A stretch of 64,000 bases of DNA from Ulota crispa. Its lineage: Eukaryota > Streptophyta > Bryopsida > Orthotrichales > Orthotrichaceae. The stretch lies in assembly GCA_963920765.1 (NCBI GenBank), contig OY987243.1, positions 28,457,060 to 28,521,059 on the forward strand. Reading direction: 5' to 3'. Below are positions 24,091 through 35,715 of this stretch, piece after piece. Within the stretch, counting starts at the first letter, position 1, and each line of letters opens with the position of its first letter. The position numbers and the translations under genes are program-made. The notes under the pieces are model-generated. The model was not told the origin of the DNA. It did no database searches and saw only the letters and a list, made by a program, of their open reading frames with translations.

Positions 24091-24678
24091 CTACACCATT
24101 CCTGCAAAGAGATAATCCTCAACCTCCAATAGCATAGGAAAACTCTTATACACGGACCCTTTAAATCCCAAGACCTGCTTACGACAATCCTCCCACTGGC
24201 AGTACAATCCAAGGATCCTTCCTACTCTCATAGCGTAGTACTTAACTTTGGACTGCCTAATCTTTGATCGTCGTGAGTCCTTCTCCAATTGTCGAAACCT
24301 TCCCTCCGGCTGCTGTGGTCCCCTCCCAACCTGACGTCTCACTTCACCGACCTCAGCAGCAACCTCTAAAGATGCTTCCAAGCCATAACTAGAGAAGGTC
24401 AACTTTGCAACTCTCGGGCGTGCACAACGTCCCTCCTCCATAACTCCAGCTATTGAGTCCTCACAGGACCGATCCACCCAATCTGAGCAAATCTCAGATA
24501 AACAAGCCAACAACAAGAACACAACGGCAAGGGCAATTCCAAACAACCGACACATTAAGACTCCCACAAGCCATTGAGAAAGACTACTCGAATTGTGCAT
24601 ATTTGCCATCTCAGGACAACAACGATTGAAGCAAACATGAACTATGGGTTTGAGGGAGGGTGTTGACATATGATCCAA
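24091..24678 (-). CDS. antisense ORF in copia with RNase H1 N-terminal (Cauli_VI-type) domain
   Basis: A 195-codon frame runs antisense to gag-pol, between the end of RNase H and the 3' LTR. Its first ATG (24678) lies within the LTR and the frame crosses the polypurine tract; Met24 may be the real start. Residues 36-60 form a hydrophobic membrane segment. Residues 147-190 read YYAMRVGRILGLY, then W-E-D-C, QVLGFKG and YKSF, the conserved pattern of the small RNA/DNA-hybrid or dsRNA-binding domain at the N-terminus of eukaryotic RNase H1 and in caulimovirus P6. No RNase H catalytic domain follows. The frame has no stops although the sense genes around it have at least ten. The domain match is from motif memory. 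Whether it is expressed is unknown. Confidence 0.6.
   Translation of the reverse strand: MDHMSTPSLKPIVHVCFNRCCPEMANMHNSSSLSQWLVGVLMCRLFGIALAVVFLLLACLSEICSDWVDRSCEDSIAGVMEEGRCARPRVAKLTFSSYGLEASLEVAAEVGEVRRQVGRGPQQPEGRFRQLEKDSRRSKIRQSKVKYYAMRVGRILGLYCQWEDCRKQVLGFKGSVYKSFPMLLEVEDYLFAGMV
24648..24660 (+). promoter_or_regulatory. polypurine tract
   Basis: The purine-rich GAGGGAGGG directly precedes the 3' LTR (preceded by GTTT) and would prime plus-strand DNA synthesis. Confidence 0.75.
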
Positions 24679-24877
24679 ACCCGTATTTAGGATTTCATCT
24701 TTCCATGTTCTTCATTCATCCATTAGGTCACGCTACGTCCATTAGGTCATGTCACACGACTATATATGAGGGTCTTGTTCACTCAGTACTCCAATCAATC
24801 ATGATCAGAATAGAAACTGTAGGATACACTGAGGCTCCAATAGATTAGACAATGTAGGATACACTGAGATTACAACA
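24661..24877 (+). repeat. copia 3' LTR
   Basis: 217 bp matching the 5' LTR at about 89% by eye. It ends ACAACA and is followed by the CATTA duplication (24878-24882). Confidence 0.93.
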
Positions 24878-24882
24878 CATTA

Positions 24883-25870
24883 AAACTACGCACCAAAATG
24901 ACCAACACTGCTAAAATACTCCTCTAGTATCCTGCCAAAAACATAAGATTTTAAATTCTTGATAAGGAAAAGCATTGAACACTTTGAGCAAGGAATGCTA
25001 TACCATGAGTGGGTATCCATAAGTTATAAACCTAGATTTTTGTGAGAATGCTAAATGTTGCCTTTAGCCGTGTACATAAGGCCTTATAATTGTACATATT
25101 AAATTTTTATCTCTTGAACAACTTGTTATTTTTTTAGTTTTCCATTATTTTAAAACTAAAAGTTAATTTACTCTCACAAAATCTTGGCTCACCGCTCATA
25201 GCTCAATATTTTAAGCTCACAAAAATGATGTTAACTTATTCCAAGTCGAGCCTGAGGAGACACTTTTGCTTACAAGTTGACCCATCCCTCGTTGACACTA
25301 AATCACTGGAGATTCTGGATCGGTTCTGTGATTTTCTTGTGCACTGGAACAAGATTTGAGAAAGCGCCTAGTAAGCTTAAGCCCATGTGAAGGAAAGTTT
25401 AGTTCTATTAAGACTATCGACCTTGGGTTATGGCCACTACCAGATTTCACCCCCATATGCAACACCAAAAACGTTTCTCACAATCTAAAATGATTCAATT
25501 GAGAGCTCGAAATTCAATTATTTGTTTCAATCAAACTTTACTCCTAGTACTGACAGGATTATCAATTTCATAGTTTGACACGTCCTAGTATGTCTATTTT
25601 GAGAAAAATTTCATATTTTGCTCCAACAAGATGAAAAAAGCATTGCTAAAACAAACATTAATGTTGCATGTTCCAAATTGTGGCTTAAATGCTCCGAATA
25701 ATTGCTTCATATATTGCTTCACCCTCAAAGTCTCCAAGTTTGAGTAAAGTGGGTAGATTATTAGGGGTATACAGTATTGTTCAGAACTGCTTGTACTGTA
25801 CATTTTGGTGTGGTGGCATGAATTGATGCACCTGCACATAAACTGTGATCATGGCTCCTCTCAAACTTGA
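24883..25870. other. AT-rich intergenic DNA
   Basis: No gene or element recognised. Confidence 0.5.
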
Positions 25871-26205
25871 AACGTGTTATTCTCTAATTTGGGAAAAAGC
25901 ATACAAAGTGGGACTTCTGGTTTTTCTTTTTTCTAGAAAACGCCATATTCATTGAATTGGGAATCCATTGATTATTTTTCAATGAAATGAGATATATTTC
26001 TTCCAAACATACATTCTTTTTGGACAAAAATTTCATTAACTTCTGAAATTTTGGACGGAAGTTCATTAACTAGGTTTAAGGTGGCCTCCTTAAATGATGA
26101 ATATGGTTCCACGGGTTTGTTGACATAAATTAAGGTGGCTATTTTGGATTAAGGTGTGGTACAAAATGGTACCCATTGTTTTCCCAAATTAATGAATAAC
26201 ACGTT
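25871..26205. mobile_element. MITE with AACGTGTTATT ends, copy 1
   Basis: The left end AACGTGTTATTCTCTAATTT and the inverted right end AACGTGTTATTCATTAATTT match, both continuing GGGAAAA. A second copy lies at 61400-61654. There is no coding capacity. The target duplication is unclear. Confidence 0.7.
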
Positions 26206-26939
26206 TTGAACGTCAATTTTGTTCCATTAACAGAATTTTATGACATTCATTTGGTTCTTTTAAAGGCTGGAGCACTCAACTATAAATTGCTAAGGTAATA
26301 TTCTCTAAAATTGTCACTTTAAGGGCTAGTCTGCCTTTTTGTAGGCTTTTTGAGGGATGAAGATTTCTTTGTCTTTATTAGAAATAGATGTCAAATGTAA
26401 CAAAAAAAATCATGTTTTTTGAAACATTATTGAATTATTGATGAATTTTCAAAATTTATTGTAGTAAAAACCTATTTGGAACTCTAGACCTCCCATAAAT
26501 TGTACCCAAATAACTTGTGAAAAGATGGGTGAAATCATGGAGTATAATTGACTCTTGCATTAAAAGATACCTTTTTTTTTATGACTTCAAGGGGTCTAGC
26601 CAAGGACCACTTCACTTCATATCCATTCATGAATTACTTTGGGTTGCTTTATCTGTGAGGGTCGCAATTAGAGCATACTACTTTATTTCCAAGTGCTTAG
26701 AGCTCTAAAAACAACAAAAAATATTGATCTGCTGTCTTTTGTTTTGTCATAAGTGGTCCATTGGAACTTGGCATTTTTTTAATTCTAGTTTTCATTGATC
26801 AATCTTAATGTCAAAACGGCATATGTTCTTTACAAGGGTCCAACTTTTCTATCACCACAGCAATGAACACCAGATGTGCTCATTGCAACCTAATAAAAAA
26901 TTGGGTTCAATTAGCCTCCACACAACTTATGTATAACTA
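26206..26939. other. AT-rich intergenic DNA
   Basis: No gene or element recognised. Confidence 0.5.
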
Positions 26940-27252
26940 AGGTAGAAACACCCATAAGTGTCAGTGTCCCCATAATCATCATCTTTGAAATCTTGGAAAA
27001 TTTGTGGAAGTGCATAAATGTAATGACAAGAATGTACAACAAGTGAACATGAAATCTTAAAAGAGGTTATGGGTGCAATGGCAGTTTGTTTTTTAAAAAT
27101 TCACAACTTATTCTCACAATATCCAAATAATACATTCAAAATTGCAAACTCATTTTTTTTTGTTCCTAACAAGATCCTATAATTTGCTAGTTGTTTGTTA
27201 ATAGTCATTGTGTTCAAAACCCTTAGTTTGACGTTTATGGGTGCTCCTACCT
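26940..27252. mobile_element. TA-flanked MITE, AGGTAG family, copy 1
   Basis: Starts AGGTAGAAACACCCATAA and ends inverted AGGTAGGAGCACCCATAA, flanked by TA on both sides. A diverged copy lies at 60059-60371. The start of a third degraded copy is visible near 50526. Confidence 0.75.
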
Positions 27253-27715
27253 TACAATAGGACCACCCATTTCCAACCAAGGATCCAAACCCAATCTCTA
27301 GGGTGTGTTGTTTCCAACCAGCCTATTTCCAAGCGTTGGAATGTGTATTTTTTCCCTTTTCAAGATTAAGACTAATGAGGTCATGACATGTGTCCCAACT
27401 CCCAAAAAAGTACTAGGATGTAGTAAGCAATAAATGTTTTGGCTATGATTGGGATTAGGAGAGTCTAGTGATTGTGTATGGGTTCAAAACACTTCATGCA
27501 TTTCAAAAATTTGTATGTAACTTAGTTTTGCGTGAAAAAATCTAAAAAAGTTTGTGTTGCAATATTTTGTATGAAGCTACCCAAAAAATTTGTGCGGCAT
27601 TGTTGCTCTAATGTGCTATTGTGCAGGAGCTTAAATAATTGGGAATGGGTGGCCCTAACTTACTGAGAAGGGCACAAGTTTCTAGTGGGCTCCTTATTAC
27701 AAGACAGAGGGACTA

Positions 27716-28000
27716 CATAACATTCAATAGCTTGAAGAGAGGCTGCCTTTCCCTCTCTTTAGGTATCATCCACAAACTTCATCCTGACACAACTTTTATT
27801 TATTTATTTTATTTAATTTTAAATAAATTTCTGACATGGCTGGCCCCTACATTGATATATGTGCACTAAATTGAGCCTCTCTTTCATAAAGTCTTTAACA
27901 AATTTAGCCAAGTGTCCTCTTAGCTACTAATTGGTGTGGAATATTCCACACTCTTCAATTGGAGGGAGGGCAGGCCTGCTGAGTGCTATTGAATGTTATG
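27716..28000. mobile_element. 285-bp MITE with perfect 16-bp ends
   Basis: The terminal repeats CATAACATTCAATAGC are identical and inverted, with TA on both sides. The interior contains a perfect palindrome, GTGTGGAATATTCCACAC. A related copy follows at 28271. Confidence 0.8.
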
Positions 28001-28270
28001 TACTTTTTCAGACAGGCAGTTAGAATATGTCACTTTCTAAATAGATCACAATTACAACGAAGTTCAAAATTTTGGTGACTTGATATCAATGAACATAAAT
28101 TTCCGTGACACAATTCAAAATACTAAAATTGCCACATTGAACTATACACAACTCCTGAAACGAGGATGGTTGTTCATTCAAGTTTCTGAAAATGCCATTG
28201 TTGTGCATTTTTTCTGCCAGCACAAAGATTTGAGTTAATAATTACTGGAGAAGTTTAGTCTGTTGAGAGT

Positions 28271-28584
28271 CATAACATTCAGTAGCCTGAACAGAGGCTG
28301 CCTTTCCCTCTCTTCAGGTATCATCCACAAACTTCATCCTGACACACACCAACAAAAAAAAGTTTTTTTATTTTTTTACTTTTTTTTGTTTTAATTTTAA
28401 TTTTTTAATTTTTCTGACATGGCTGGCCCCCACATTGACATATGTGCACTAAATTGAGCCTCTCTTTCATAAACTCTTTAACAAATTCAGCCAAGTATCC
28501 CCATAGCTAAAGATGGGTGTGAAATATTCCACACCATTTCATCTGGAAAGAGGGCAGCGCCTGGTAGCGCTACCAAATGTTATG
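28271..28584. mobile_element. second copy of the CATAACATTC MITE
   Basis: Closely matches 27716-28000 in the same orientation but with a T/A-rich insertion near 28355 and an eroded right end (inverted CATAACATTTGGTAGC). The central palindrome is also eroded. Confidence 0.75.
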
Positions 28585-29261
28585 GTTGGAGTTTCTTATT
28601 CTGCAAAATTGAATTAGATGAGTTTTGTCCAAAGCAATATGCTGCCATTCTTGGAATGACACTCAAATTCTCCCCAGCATTTCTGAAATTAGACAAGAAA
28701 AAGTTTACATACAACCTTCAAAACTTGGTTTTCAGAGTTGTGGGTACTTGACTGCCACATTTCTAGAGATTTGGCATGCAATTTTAACAAACATGCTCAT
28801 AAGATAGGAGGTTCATAAACCATTCATTTAAGCCTACCTAACTCATTAATATCAAAAATAGTATTAGAAGGGACATGTCATGTGTTCCTAGACTGTGAAC
28901 GCAATTAGAACCAGATCGGAATTAGAGCCACTACCTTACATGTAATGTGAATATTCAAACAATCAGTGTCCAATGTGCAATAGACCATGCCAGCATGGAG
29001 GTGTTTCTGCCATTCAAGCATTGAACATTGGAAGATATGCCCGTTAGTGAATAGCAGTCAAGATGTTGATTAATGGAGGTTAAAATAGTTCACTTATCAC
29101 AACATAACTCATCCACGCGGGTGGGGTGTTTGCTTGGTTGTGCTTCTAACTGAGGAGCAGAGAGCTCTAAAGCAACATTTTGTAATTTGTTCATGCGCTT
29201 GTCAAGTGAAGTAAAAAGTATGGTCAACAATATTGTGGCAACAATCAAACATTCATAGTCC
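28585..29261. other. AT-rich intergenic DNA
   Basis: No gene or element recognised. Confidence 0.5.
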
Positions 29262-29911
29262 TTAACCCCTAAATGCCCAAGCAACCAGATTTGGGTTGCA
29301 AGGAAATTTTGAAGATGAAATAAACCTTATCAAATTATTATTTTTAGTATTTTTTTTCAATATAAGTTTGTTTTCAAGTCTACTTTCAATATCAAAAATC
29401 TGACTTTGAAAATAAAAGTTGATGATTTTTCTACTTGAGATTTTGTACAAGGGTGTGCACTGTAATCTTGAGTTTCTAGTGTTGGAAGATCTTGAAAATG
29501 AGCCTTAAATACACTCGAGCTTGGAGAAAAATCCACATTAGAAATCCATTTAGAAATAATGTAGGAGTAGATTTTCAAAACTGTAAATTGATATGAGTTA
29601 GACATGTAATGACCTTAAACCTCATATTTTTTTGGTGACCAACTTTTTGGATTTGACATGTGAAGCAAGGATTGGAAGAACTTAAGTCACTTTTGCAGTA
29701 TTAACACCCTCATGTTCAAACATTATAATCTTTCAAACTATAAGTGATATTGTTGTGTTTTCTTTTTCCATGTAATCTCTAATATGTTTAGCTTAAATTT
29801 GTACGGTTACAATTGAGAAAACCTGATGGAATTCATGAAGAGTTTGATTGATTGTTCAGTTTCATGAAAAGTCCAAGAAGCTCTAATAGGGCTTGGGCAT
29901 TTAGGGGTTAA
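29262..29911. mobile_element. piggyBac-like MITE (650 bp)
   Basis: Ends TTAACCCCTAAATGCCCAAG in both inverted orientations, essentially perfect. Its right TTAA (29908-29911) is shared with the next element. Confidence 0.88.
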
Positions 29912-30851
29912 TCCCCTAAAGGACCATTGTCCCTTTGGGGGACAGATTGGACTTTGGGCACGTACCTATGGCTAAACTACTTTGTGTGATTTTTTGAAAC
30001 TTTTGTTGAAGGTGGGGAATTCAAAGATCTATGTGGGCATCTAATTTTTTCTTCATTTTGACATTTGATGAAGAAGTTATGCATAAATTTATGAAAATTT
30101 GGGGAGGACTATGCGCTTGGGCAGCCCAAAAACTTCTTTAAAAATTAGATTTTTCTTTAATTAAAATTTGAAATGGATTCTTTAGATTTTTTTTTATAGG
30201 TGAGAAGCTTTGAATCATTCAATTTCAATCAATGACATGAAAGTTATGAAGAGTTTTTGCTTGTGGGCAATTATGGATTCTCTACTCTAAAATAAACTTT
30301 GAAGTCCTTTATTTTATTCAATTTTCAATATTTTGGAAAAAAAATGAAACCAATGGAAGTAGATTGTTAATCACAACATTATAACCATTGGGATTTGCAT
30401 TTCATTTCAATAATTAAATTCTTATCAATTTAGTGTTTTGAATCATTCTCTACTTTTTTTTACTTACTGATTTTTCCCATGTGTTGTGTAGTTCCAATTG
30501 ATTTGAAATTTCCCCCACACATACCTAACTTGATCTCCTACATGGAAAAAAAAAATAAGCACAACTTTGGGTAGAGCAATTTCTTTGTTATAAGAGTGGT
30601 CAAAGGCTTTTAAAATTTTTGGGTAGCATGGAAAAAAACTTTTTTTTCAATTTAGATGTAAATACCTCACTCCTCTCCATTTGGAATGAGCTGATTTTTT
30701 TTTCCCACAAGTATCTCTTCTAGTCTAGGGCAAGATCCTATGATTGGATTTCCTAAAAACAAAACATAAAATCATGTTTTACTAAACCTCCTAAAAATGA
30801 CAGTTTTCAGTGATTTTCATAGAAAAAAGGGCGTGATCCTTTAGGGGTTAA
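29908..30851. mobile_element. piggyBac-like MITE, long family (944 bp)
   Basis: Left end TTAATCCCCTAAAGGACCA; inverted right end TTAACCCCTAAAGGATCA. Just inside the left end is a hairpin, TGTCCC...GGGACA. Relatives lie at 51708, 55590 and 62857. Confidence 0.85.
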
Positions 30852-31674
30852 TACTTTTAGGGCTACAACACTGTTTGTTGATTGTGCTAACATCACAAGT
30901 TCTTTGTTTGGCATGTCTACCATTGAATCCCTCAACCCCAAATCTACGCTTTAAGCACACAAACCAAAGATTCCAATGCTAACTAACTTATGCAAGGTTC
31001 ACATACACCCTCGATAGCTGCTCTTAGATAGCGAAACTTGTTGGCCTCTAATTGGTATAGGATCAAGAGTTGTTTGTTGCAAAATGTACATATTGCCTAA
31101 AGCTATTTACTATGTGATTATCTTTGTTTAATGCTATGATGCTAACATAGTATTCAATCCTTCGCCTTGAGGGTTAAATTCATTGAACTTCTTTGTTAGA
31201 ATGATCCAAAATAGTAAAATTCTAGTAGGTGGGATTTCAAAACCACCACTAAGGTCTTCAACAGGCAATTTTAGATGTGCCAATTGTTGAAAAAATGCAA
31301 TTTTAAATGAATACAAGATTTTGTTAAATTCTTCTTTAATCTTCTGCACATCAAATGTCCAAATGCAAATTTTAAAATTCTCTGCATGTCAATTTGCAAT
31401 TTGAAGAATTCTAATTTAATGAATATTAATGAACATGTGGGCTATAACAACAACTGAACAATGCACACGTTGAGTTTGTGGTTCACAAATGTTAAATAGT
31501 AAACACTCTCTCCAACCTTCTTTAACAAATTAGACGTAAGTTGGTTGTCATATGGAGATTTGAGGAATTTTTGGGGAAGGAACATGTTGATTTTTTATAA
31601 GGTGTATTTTTTTACAAAAGCATAAAGGATAAAACTTGCAAACAAGGTTCACAAAGCTTAGAATCACTTTACAT
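30852..31674. other. AT-rich intergenic DNA
   Basis: No gene or element recognised. Confidence 0.5.
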
Positions 31675-31676
31675 TA

Positions 31677-32877
31677 AGGTAGGAGGCTTGAACTCTATTA
31701 GGGCAATAAAGCCGCTCACCTCCCCAAATGAACTTTGCTAGTACAGTTGGGTACAGGGTGTTTACCAAGTGCCAATTTGAATTATTGAGTTTTTTTGGTG
31801 GAACATGCTATACATTTGGAATATTTTTGTCAAAAAAATTATCATTGCATCCTTATGCAATACCAAGCAAGTATGTTAAATTTTAGCTCCTAAAAATCAA
31901 AACTCCATTTTTGGAGAATGACTTTGTAAGAAATTCATGGTTTTACATGATAATTGATTGAAAAAAAATTGGTGATGAGTTTTTGAGATTTGATTCCTTG
32001 GATATGTAGGAAACATCCATATGCACATCTTTCATACTAAAAAAACCCCCCTTAAGTAACAAACTTTGAGCTATAGAAGATTCAATGAAACTTATGATAG
32101 GCCCAAACTTTGTAAAATATATATTTTTGTTTTTTAACTAGCTTTTCATCAAATAAACAAAATATCTTGTTTAGAGATACAAACTTAGTTACAATGTATG
32201 AGTTAAACAACAAAATATGATTTTCATAAAAAAAATATATTTTTTTACAAAATTTGGGCCTATCATAAGTTTCATTGAATCTTTTGTAGCTCAAAATTTT
32301 GTTACTTAAGGGGGGTTTTTTTAGTATGGAAGATGTGCATATGGATGTTTCCTACATATCCAAGGAATCAAATCTCAAAAACTCATCACCAATTTTTTTT
32401 TCAATTAATTATCATGTAAAACCATGAATTTCTTACAAAAATTTTCTCCAAAAATGGAGTTTTGATTTTTAGGAGCTAAAATTTAATATACTTGCTTGGT
32501 ATTGCATAAGGATGCAATGATAATTTTTTTGACAAAAATATTCCAAATGTATAGCATGTTCCACCAAAAAAACTCAATAACTCAAATTGGCAAGTAGTAA
32601 ACATCCTGTATTTGACTGTACATGTTTGTATTCATAACCTTTTAGTAAAATATAGTGGACTTACATTTGAGGAGGTGGGCAGTTTTAAAGCCCTATGGCC
32701 TTTCCGCTTCAAAATTTCATAACTAATTCCATAAAGCTCCAAAAATATGAAAAGACTTGGGTTAGATGCCAATCCCTTGTTTTTCAAGTAAAACTTACTG
32801 AAAACTATTTCAAGAAGTTCCACCTCCCCAAAATTCAGTTTCAGCCCTTAGATGGTTGGTTTATGAGCCTCATACCT
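31677..32877. mobile_element. TA-flanked MITE, AGGTAGGAGG family, split by a foldback
   Basis: Left end AGGTAGGAGGCTTGAA, inverted right end AGGTATGAGGCTCATAA, TA on both sides. Its interior matches the uninterrupted copy at 51150-51469 on either side of the nested foldback (31744-32618). Confidence 0.75.
31744..32618. mobile_element. 875-bp foldback element with near-identical arms
   Basis: The arms, about 31744-32135 and 32227-32618, are inverted copies with few mismatches. They surround a loop of roughly 90 bp. The outer ends are CAGTTGGGTACAGGG and, inverted, CAGTCAAATACAGGA, with a TA duplication (31742-31743 and 32619-32620). CAGT ends with TA targets suggest Tc1/mariner ancestry. The RNA would form a very long hairpin. 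Confidence 0.88.
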
Positions 32878-32879
32878 TA

Positions 32880-33635
32880 GGAATGAAGACTAAAGACTAA
32901 GGAAACTCAAAACTGAGCAATCCTATTGGTGAAGAATTATAATTTGGTCCTAGGGACTTTACACTAGGAGTCAAGATTTACAATAAGAAAATGACGTGGA
33001 GCCTATATAGTACCATTTTGGCACCAAATGCTCAGGGTCCCAACTCAACAAACACTTCATCCAATTTCTCAAACCAAGCTTGCAAATTGGAACCAAGCCG
33101 GGCACATTTATAAAATATAATATATTTTGAGCATTTTTATTGACAAATCCCTCCTCTCTTCCGTTGGATCCCTTTTCCCTCCTCTCTTCCTTACCCTTCT
33201 TCCTTGCCCTTTTTCTCTACCCTTCTCCCATGTCTCTCTTATTTTTTGCCCCTCTCTCCTTCTCTTTGGCCTGGTCCTATCTTTCTTGGTTGAATGCTTT
33301 AAGAGCTTATCCGAGAGCTTATCATTTCTTTATTTACGTTCTCTTGCTTCTTGTTGCATTGTTTGAGAAACTGGCAAAATAATTGTGCAACATTCAAAAC
33401 TGAACTCACAATTGGTCCTATGGCCCTTGGCCAAGAGTTAGAATTAACATACATATTAATGTTTTAATACCTTCTGAGTTCAATAATGGTTCAATTTGGA
33501 TTTTTTTGGACCCAAATGTTTATGATCTTGACTCCATGTGTATAGTGGCTTTTAATTAGTTGAATCAGTCCCAATAAACGCCTCATTCAAGCTAGTGTTT
33601 TGGACCATAACTATTTTTGAAGTCCTTAAGGACTA
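32880..33635. other. intergenic DNA with a pyrimidine-rich tract
   Basis: A strongly C/T-rich stretch lies at about 33146-33300 on the plus strand. The open frames across it are by-products of this bias. No gene was seen. Confidence 0.5.
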
Positions 33636-33817
33636 GAAAAAGTGCATTTTTTTATTAAAGCAAATGACTACAAAAACAATCAGGATTTCTTAGTTAGTCA
33701 AGTGTCAGTCAAGTGTTTAATTTATGACCACATGTAGTCATAAATTAAATGTTTAACTATTTTAAAAGTCCTAGTTGTTTTGGTAATCATTTGCCTTAGT
33801 CAAAAAAGGTCTTTTTC
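33636..33817. repeat. hairpin-forming inverted repeat
   Basis: Arms of about 90 bp. GCAAATGACTACAAAAACAA on the left pairs with its inverted counterpart on the right, meeting at ATTTATGACCACATG near 33725. The loop is very short. It is probably a small MITE. Confidence 0.65.
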
Positions 33818-34298
33818 CTTGTTCCTTGTAGTCATCATTTTGTGGGAAGTATAATTTTGGATTATTTTAAAGTAGAGATGCTTATTATAAATAATAAACA
33901 TATAATTGTATGAGGACAAAGTGCAATTGAGATAGATACTAAACATGTACTCATAGGAAAATGTTGTTTAAATTGCCAATACTTGAACAATTTTGCTACT
34001 CACCTTGCATTTTACATCAAGGCAAGTTGTTCATGCATTGCCACACTTCAACAACTTAATGGCAAAAACTTAGAGAATGCCAAAAACTAATAAATCTAAA
34101 TTATGGTCATGGCCAAATATTTTGTTGCAAAATATGATATATTGCCTCCTCACTTGTGTAATAAAGAACCATGTGTAGTCAATATTCCGTTCACCTTTCT
34201 TCTTAAACAAAACATGCTTCTTGAAGTGCATTTCCAAAATAGCCACCTAAGTGAATTATCATCAAAAACCATTGCCAGTACTTTCATAAGATGATATC

Positions 34299-35070
34299 TT
34301 AACCCCTAAGAGCCCAAGCCGTATCCACCAAAATTGGGGTTTCTGGAGATCGACAACTTTGATGCATCGTATCTCGGTCAATCGGATGATCCACAAAAAA
34401 TTACCATTGAAAATAGTGGAACACCTACTTAGAAAATGGCTTGCAAATTTTAGGAACAATTCACCATGGGAAATGGGAGATTATAACATTTGATCAAACA
34501 ACATGTGACAACAAAACCTCATTTTTTGGTACGTAGTTGCTATTTGATGATTTTACAAAATTCCATAAGTCCTAGATTCATCTCAAATTTTGTGAGTAGC
34601 AAGATCAGATGTGAATGCACACACTTGTAAATTATGGAAGATTGCACTTCTTTTTATGTCAAGTTTTAGGGCTTCAAATTGCTAATGCACGGAAAACAAT
34701 GACCGGCACAATTGGTGACAGTTGCCATAATAAGGGTTTAGAACATGCTTGAACCCTTGCCAACAACTTTTCCGCTACCACAAAGCTTACACAAGGAAGC
34801 TTGCATGGGATATTGACCAGTTGTAGCATGTAAAACGTTGCTTGCTAAATCGCCCCCATTGCCCTTTACGGTGTTTCACCAAATCAAATCTCTTGCAGCA
34901 CTTATACAACAATTTGGCTTTCCTTGCCATTACTCCATTGACATGGACAACTTGAATGCCTTCACAATTGTAGTCTATAGCAAGGCCAAAAAGTTAGATC
35001 TAGTGCCTCAAAACAAGGCTTTCAAATTTGGAGCAACCAGAATCTAGTCGCTGGGGTACTCAAGGGTTAA
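34299..35070. mobile_element. piggyBac-like MITE (772 bp), first of a chain
   Basis: Left end TTAACCCCTAAGAGCCCA, inverted right end TTAACCCTTGAGTACCCC. Its right TTAA (35067-35070) is the left TTAA of the next element. Confidence 0.7.
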
Positions 35071-35715
35071 CCCCTAAATGCCCAAGGCACCACATCATGG
35101 TGTTGACAATATTTTGAACTTCCATAAAATCTCACTAAGTTGCTATTTTATTTGATTTTATTTTGTAACTATTCTTTCTAAAGTCTAGTATTATCATCAA
35201 AAAACCAACTTTGTAGATGATTGATTATGATTTTTCTATTCATGATTTTGTGCAAGGGTGTCCATTTCAATCTTGACTTTATGTAGTGTTGAGAGCTCTT
35301 GGAAATGAGCCTCAAACACACTAGACCTTGGAGAATTCTACACTAGAAATTCTTTTAAACAAATTGTAGAGGAGATTTTGAAAAACCTTAAATTGATTGG
35401 AGTTATGTATGTTATGCCCTTTAATCCAATATGTTTTTCATATGACCATTTTTTCAAATTTGATTTGTGAAAAGAGGATTAAAATGTTTCAAGTTATATT
35501 CACAATTCTAACACCCTCTTGATCAAATATTATAATCTTTCAATCCATAAATGATATTGATGTGATTTCTTTTCTTCAGTGATCTCTAACATATTTAATT
35601 TGATTTGGTACAGTTGCAATTTTAAAAAAAACTAATATAATTTATCAAAAAAATTGGCTTTTTGTTCAACTTAAGACAAATTCCTAGAAGCTCAAAAAGT
35701 GCCTTGGGCATTTAA
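35067..35715. mobile_element. piggyBac-like MITE, second of a chain
   Basis: Starts TTAACCCCTAAATGCCCAAG, and the inverted inner right end is ATGCCCAAGGCAC. The last few bases (GGGGTTAA expected) are replaced by the start of the next element, so the right tip is lost or overwritten. Confidence 0.65.

Larger units (their letters stand above)
15478..24877 (+). mobile_element. Ty1/copia LTR retrotransposon, interrupted by E2
   Basis: The 217-bp LTRs start TGTTGACATATG and end GATTACAACA. The element is flanked by the 5-bp duplication CATTA (15473-15477 and 24878-24882). Order of domains is gag, protease, integrase, reverse transcriptase, RNase H, the Ty1/copia order. E2 (17949-21786) splits the integrase core. 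By eye the LTRs differ at about 23 of 217 positions, so the insertion is old. A primer-binding site and polypurine tract are present. Coding regions are dead, but an antisense frame near the 3' end is open. Confidence 0.95.

Noticed and set aside
33127..33382. Two overlapping frames rich in Ser, Leu and Pro
   Set aside because: They arise from a C/T-rich tract that lacks stops in several frames.
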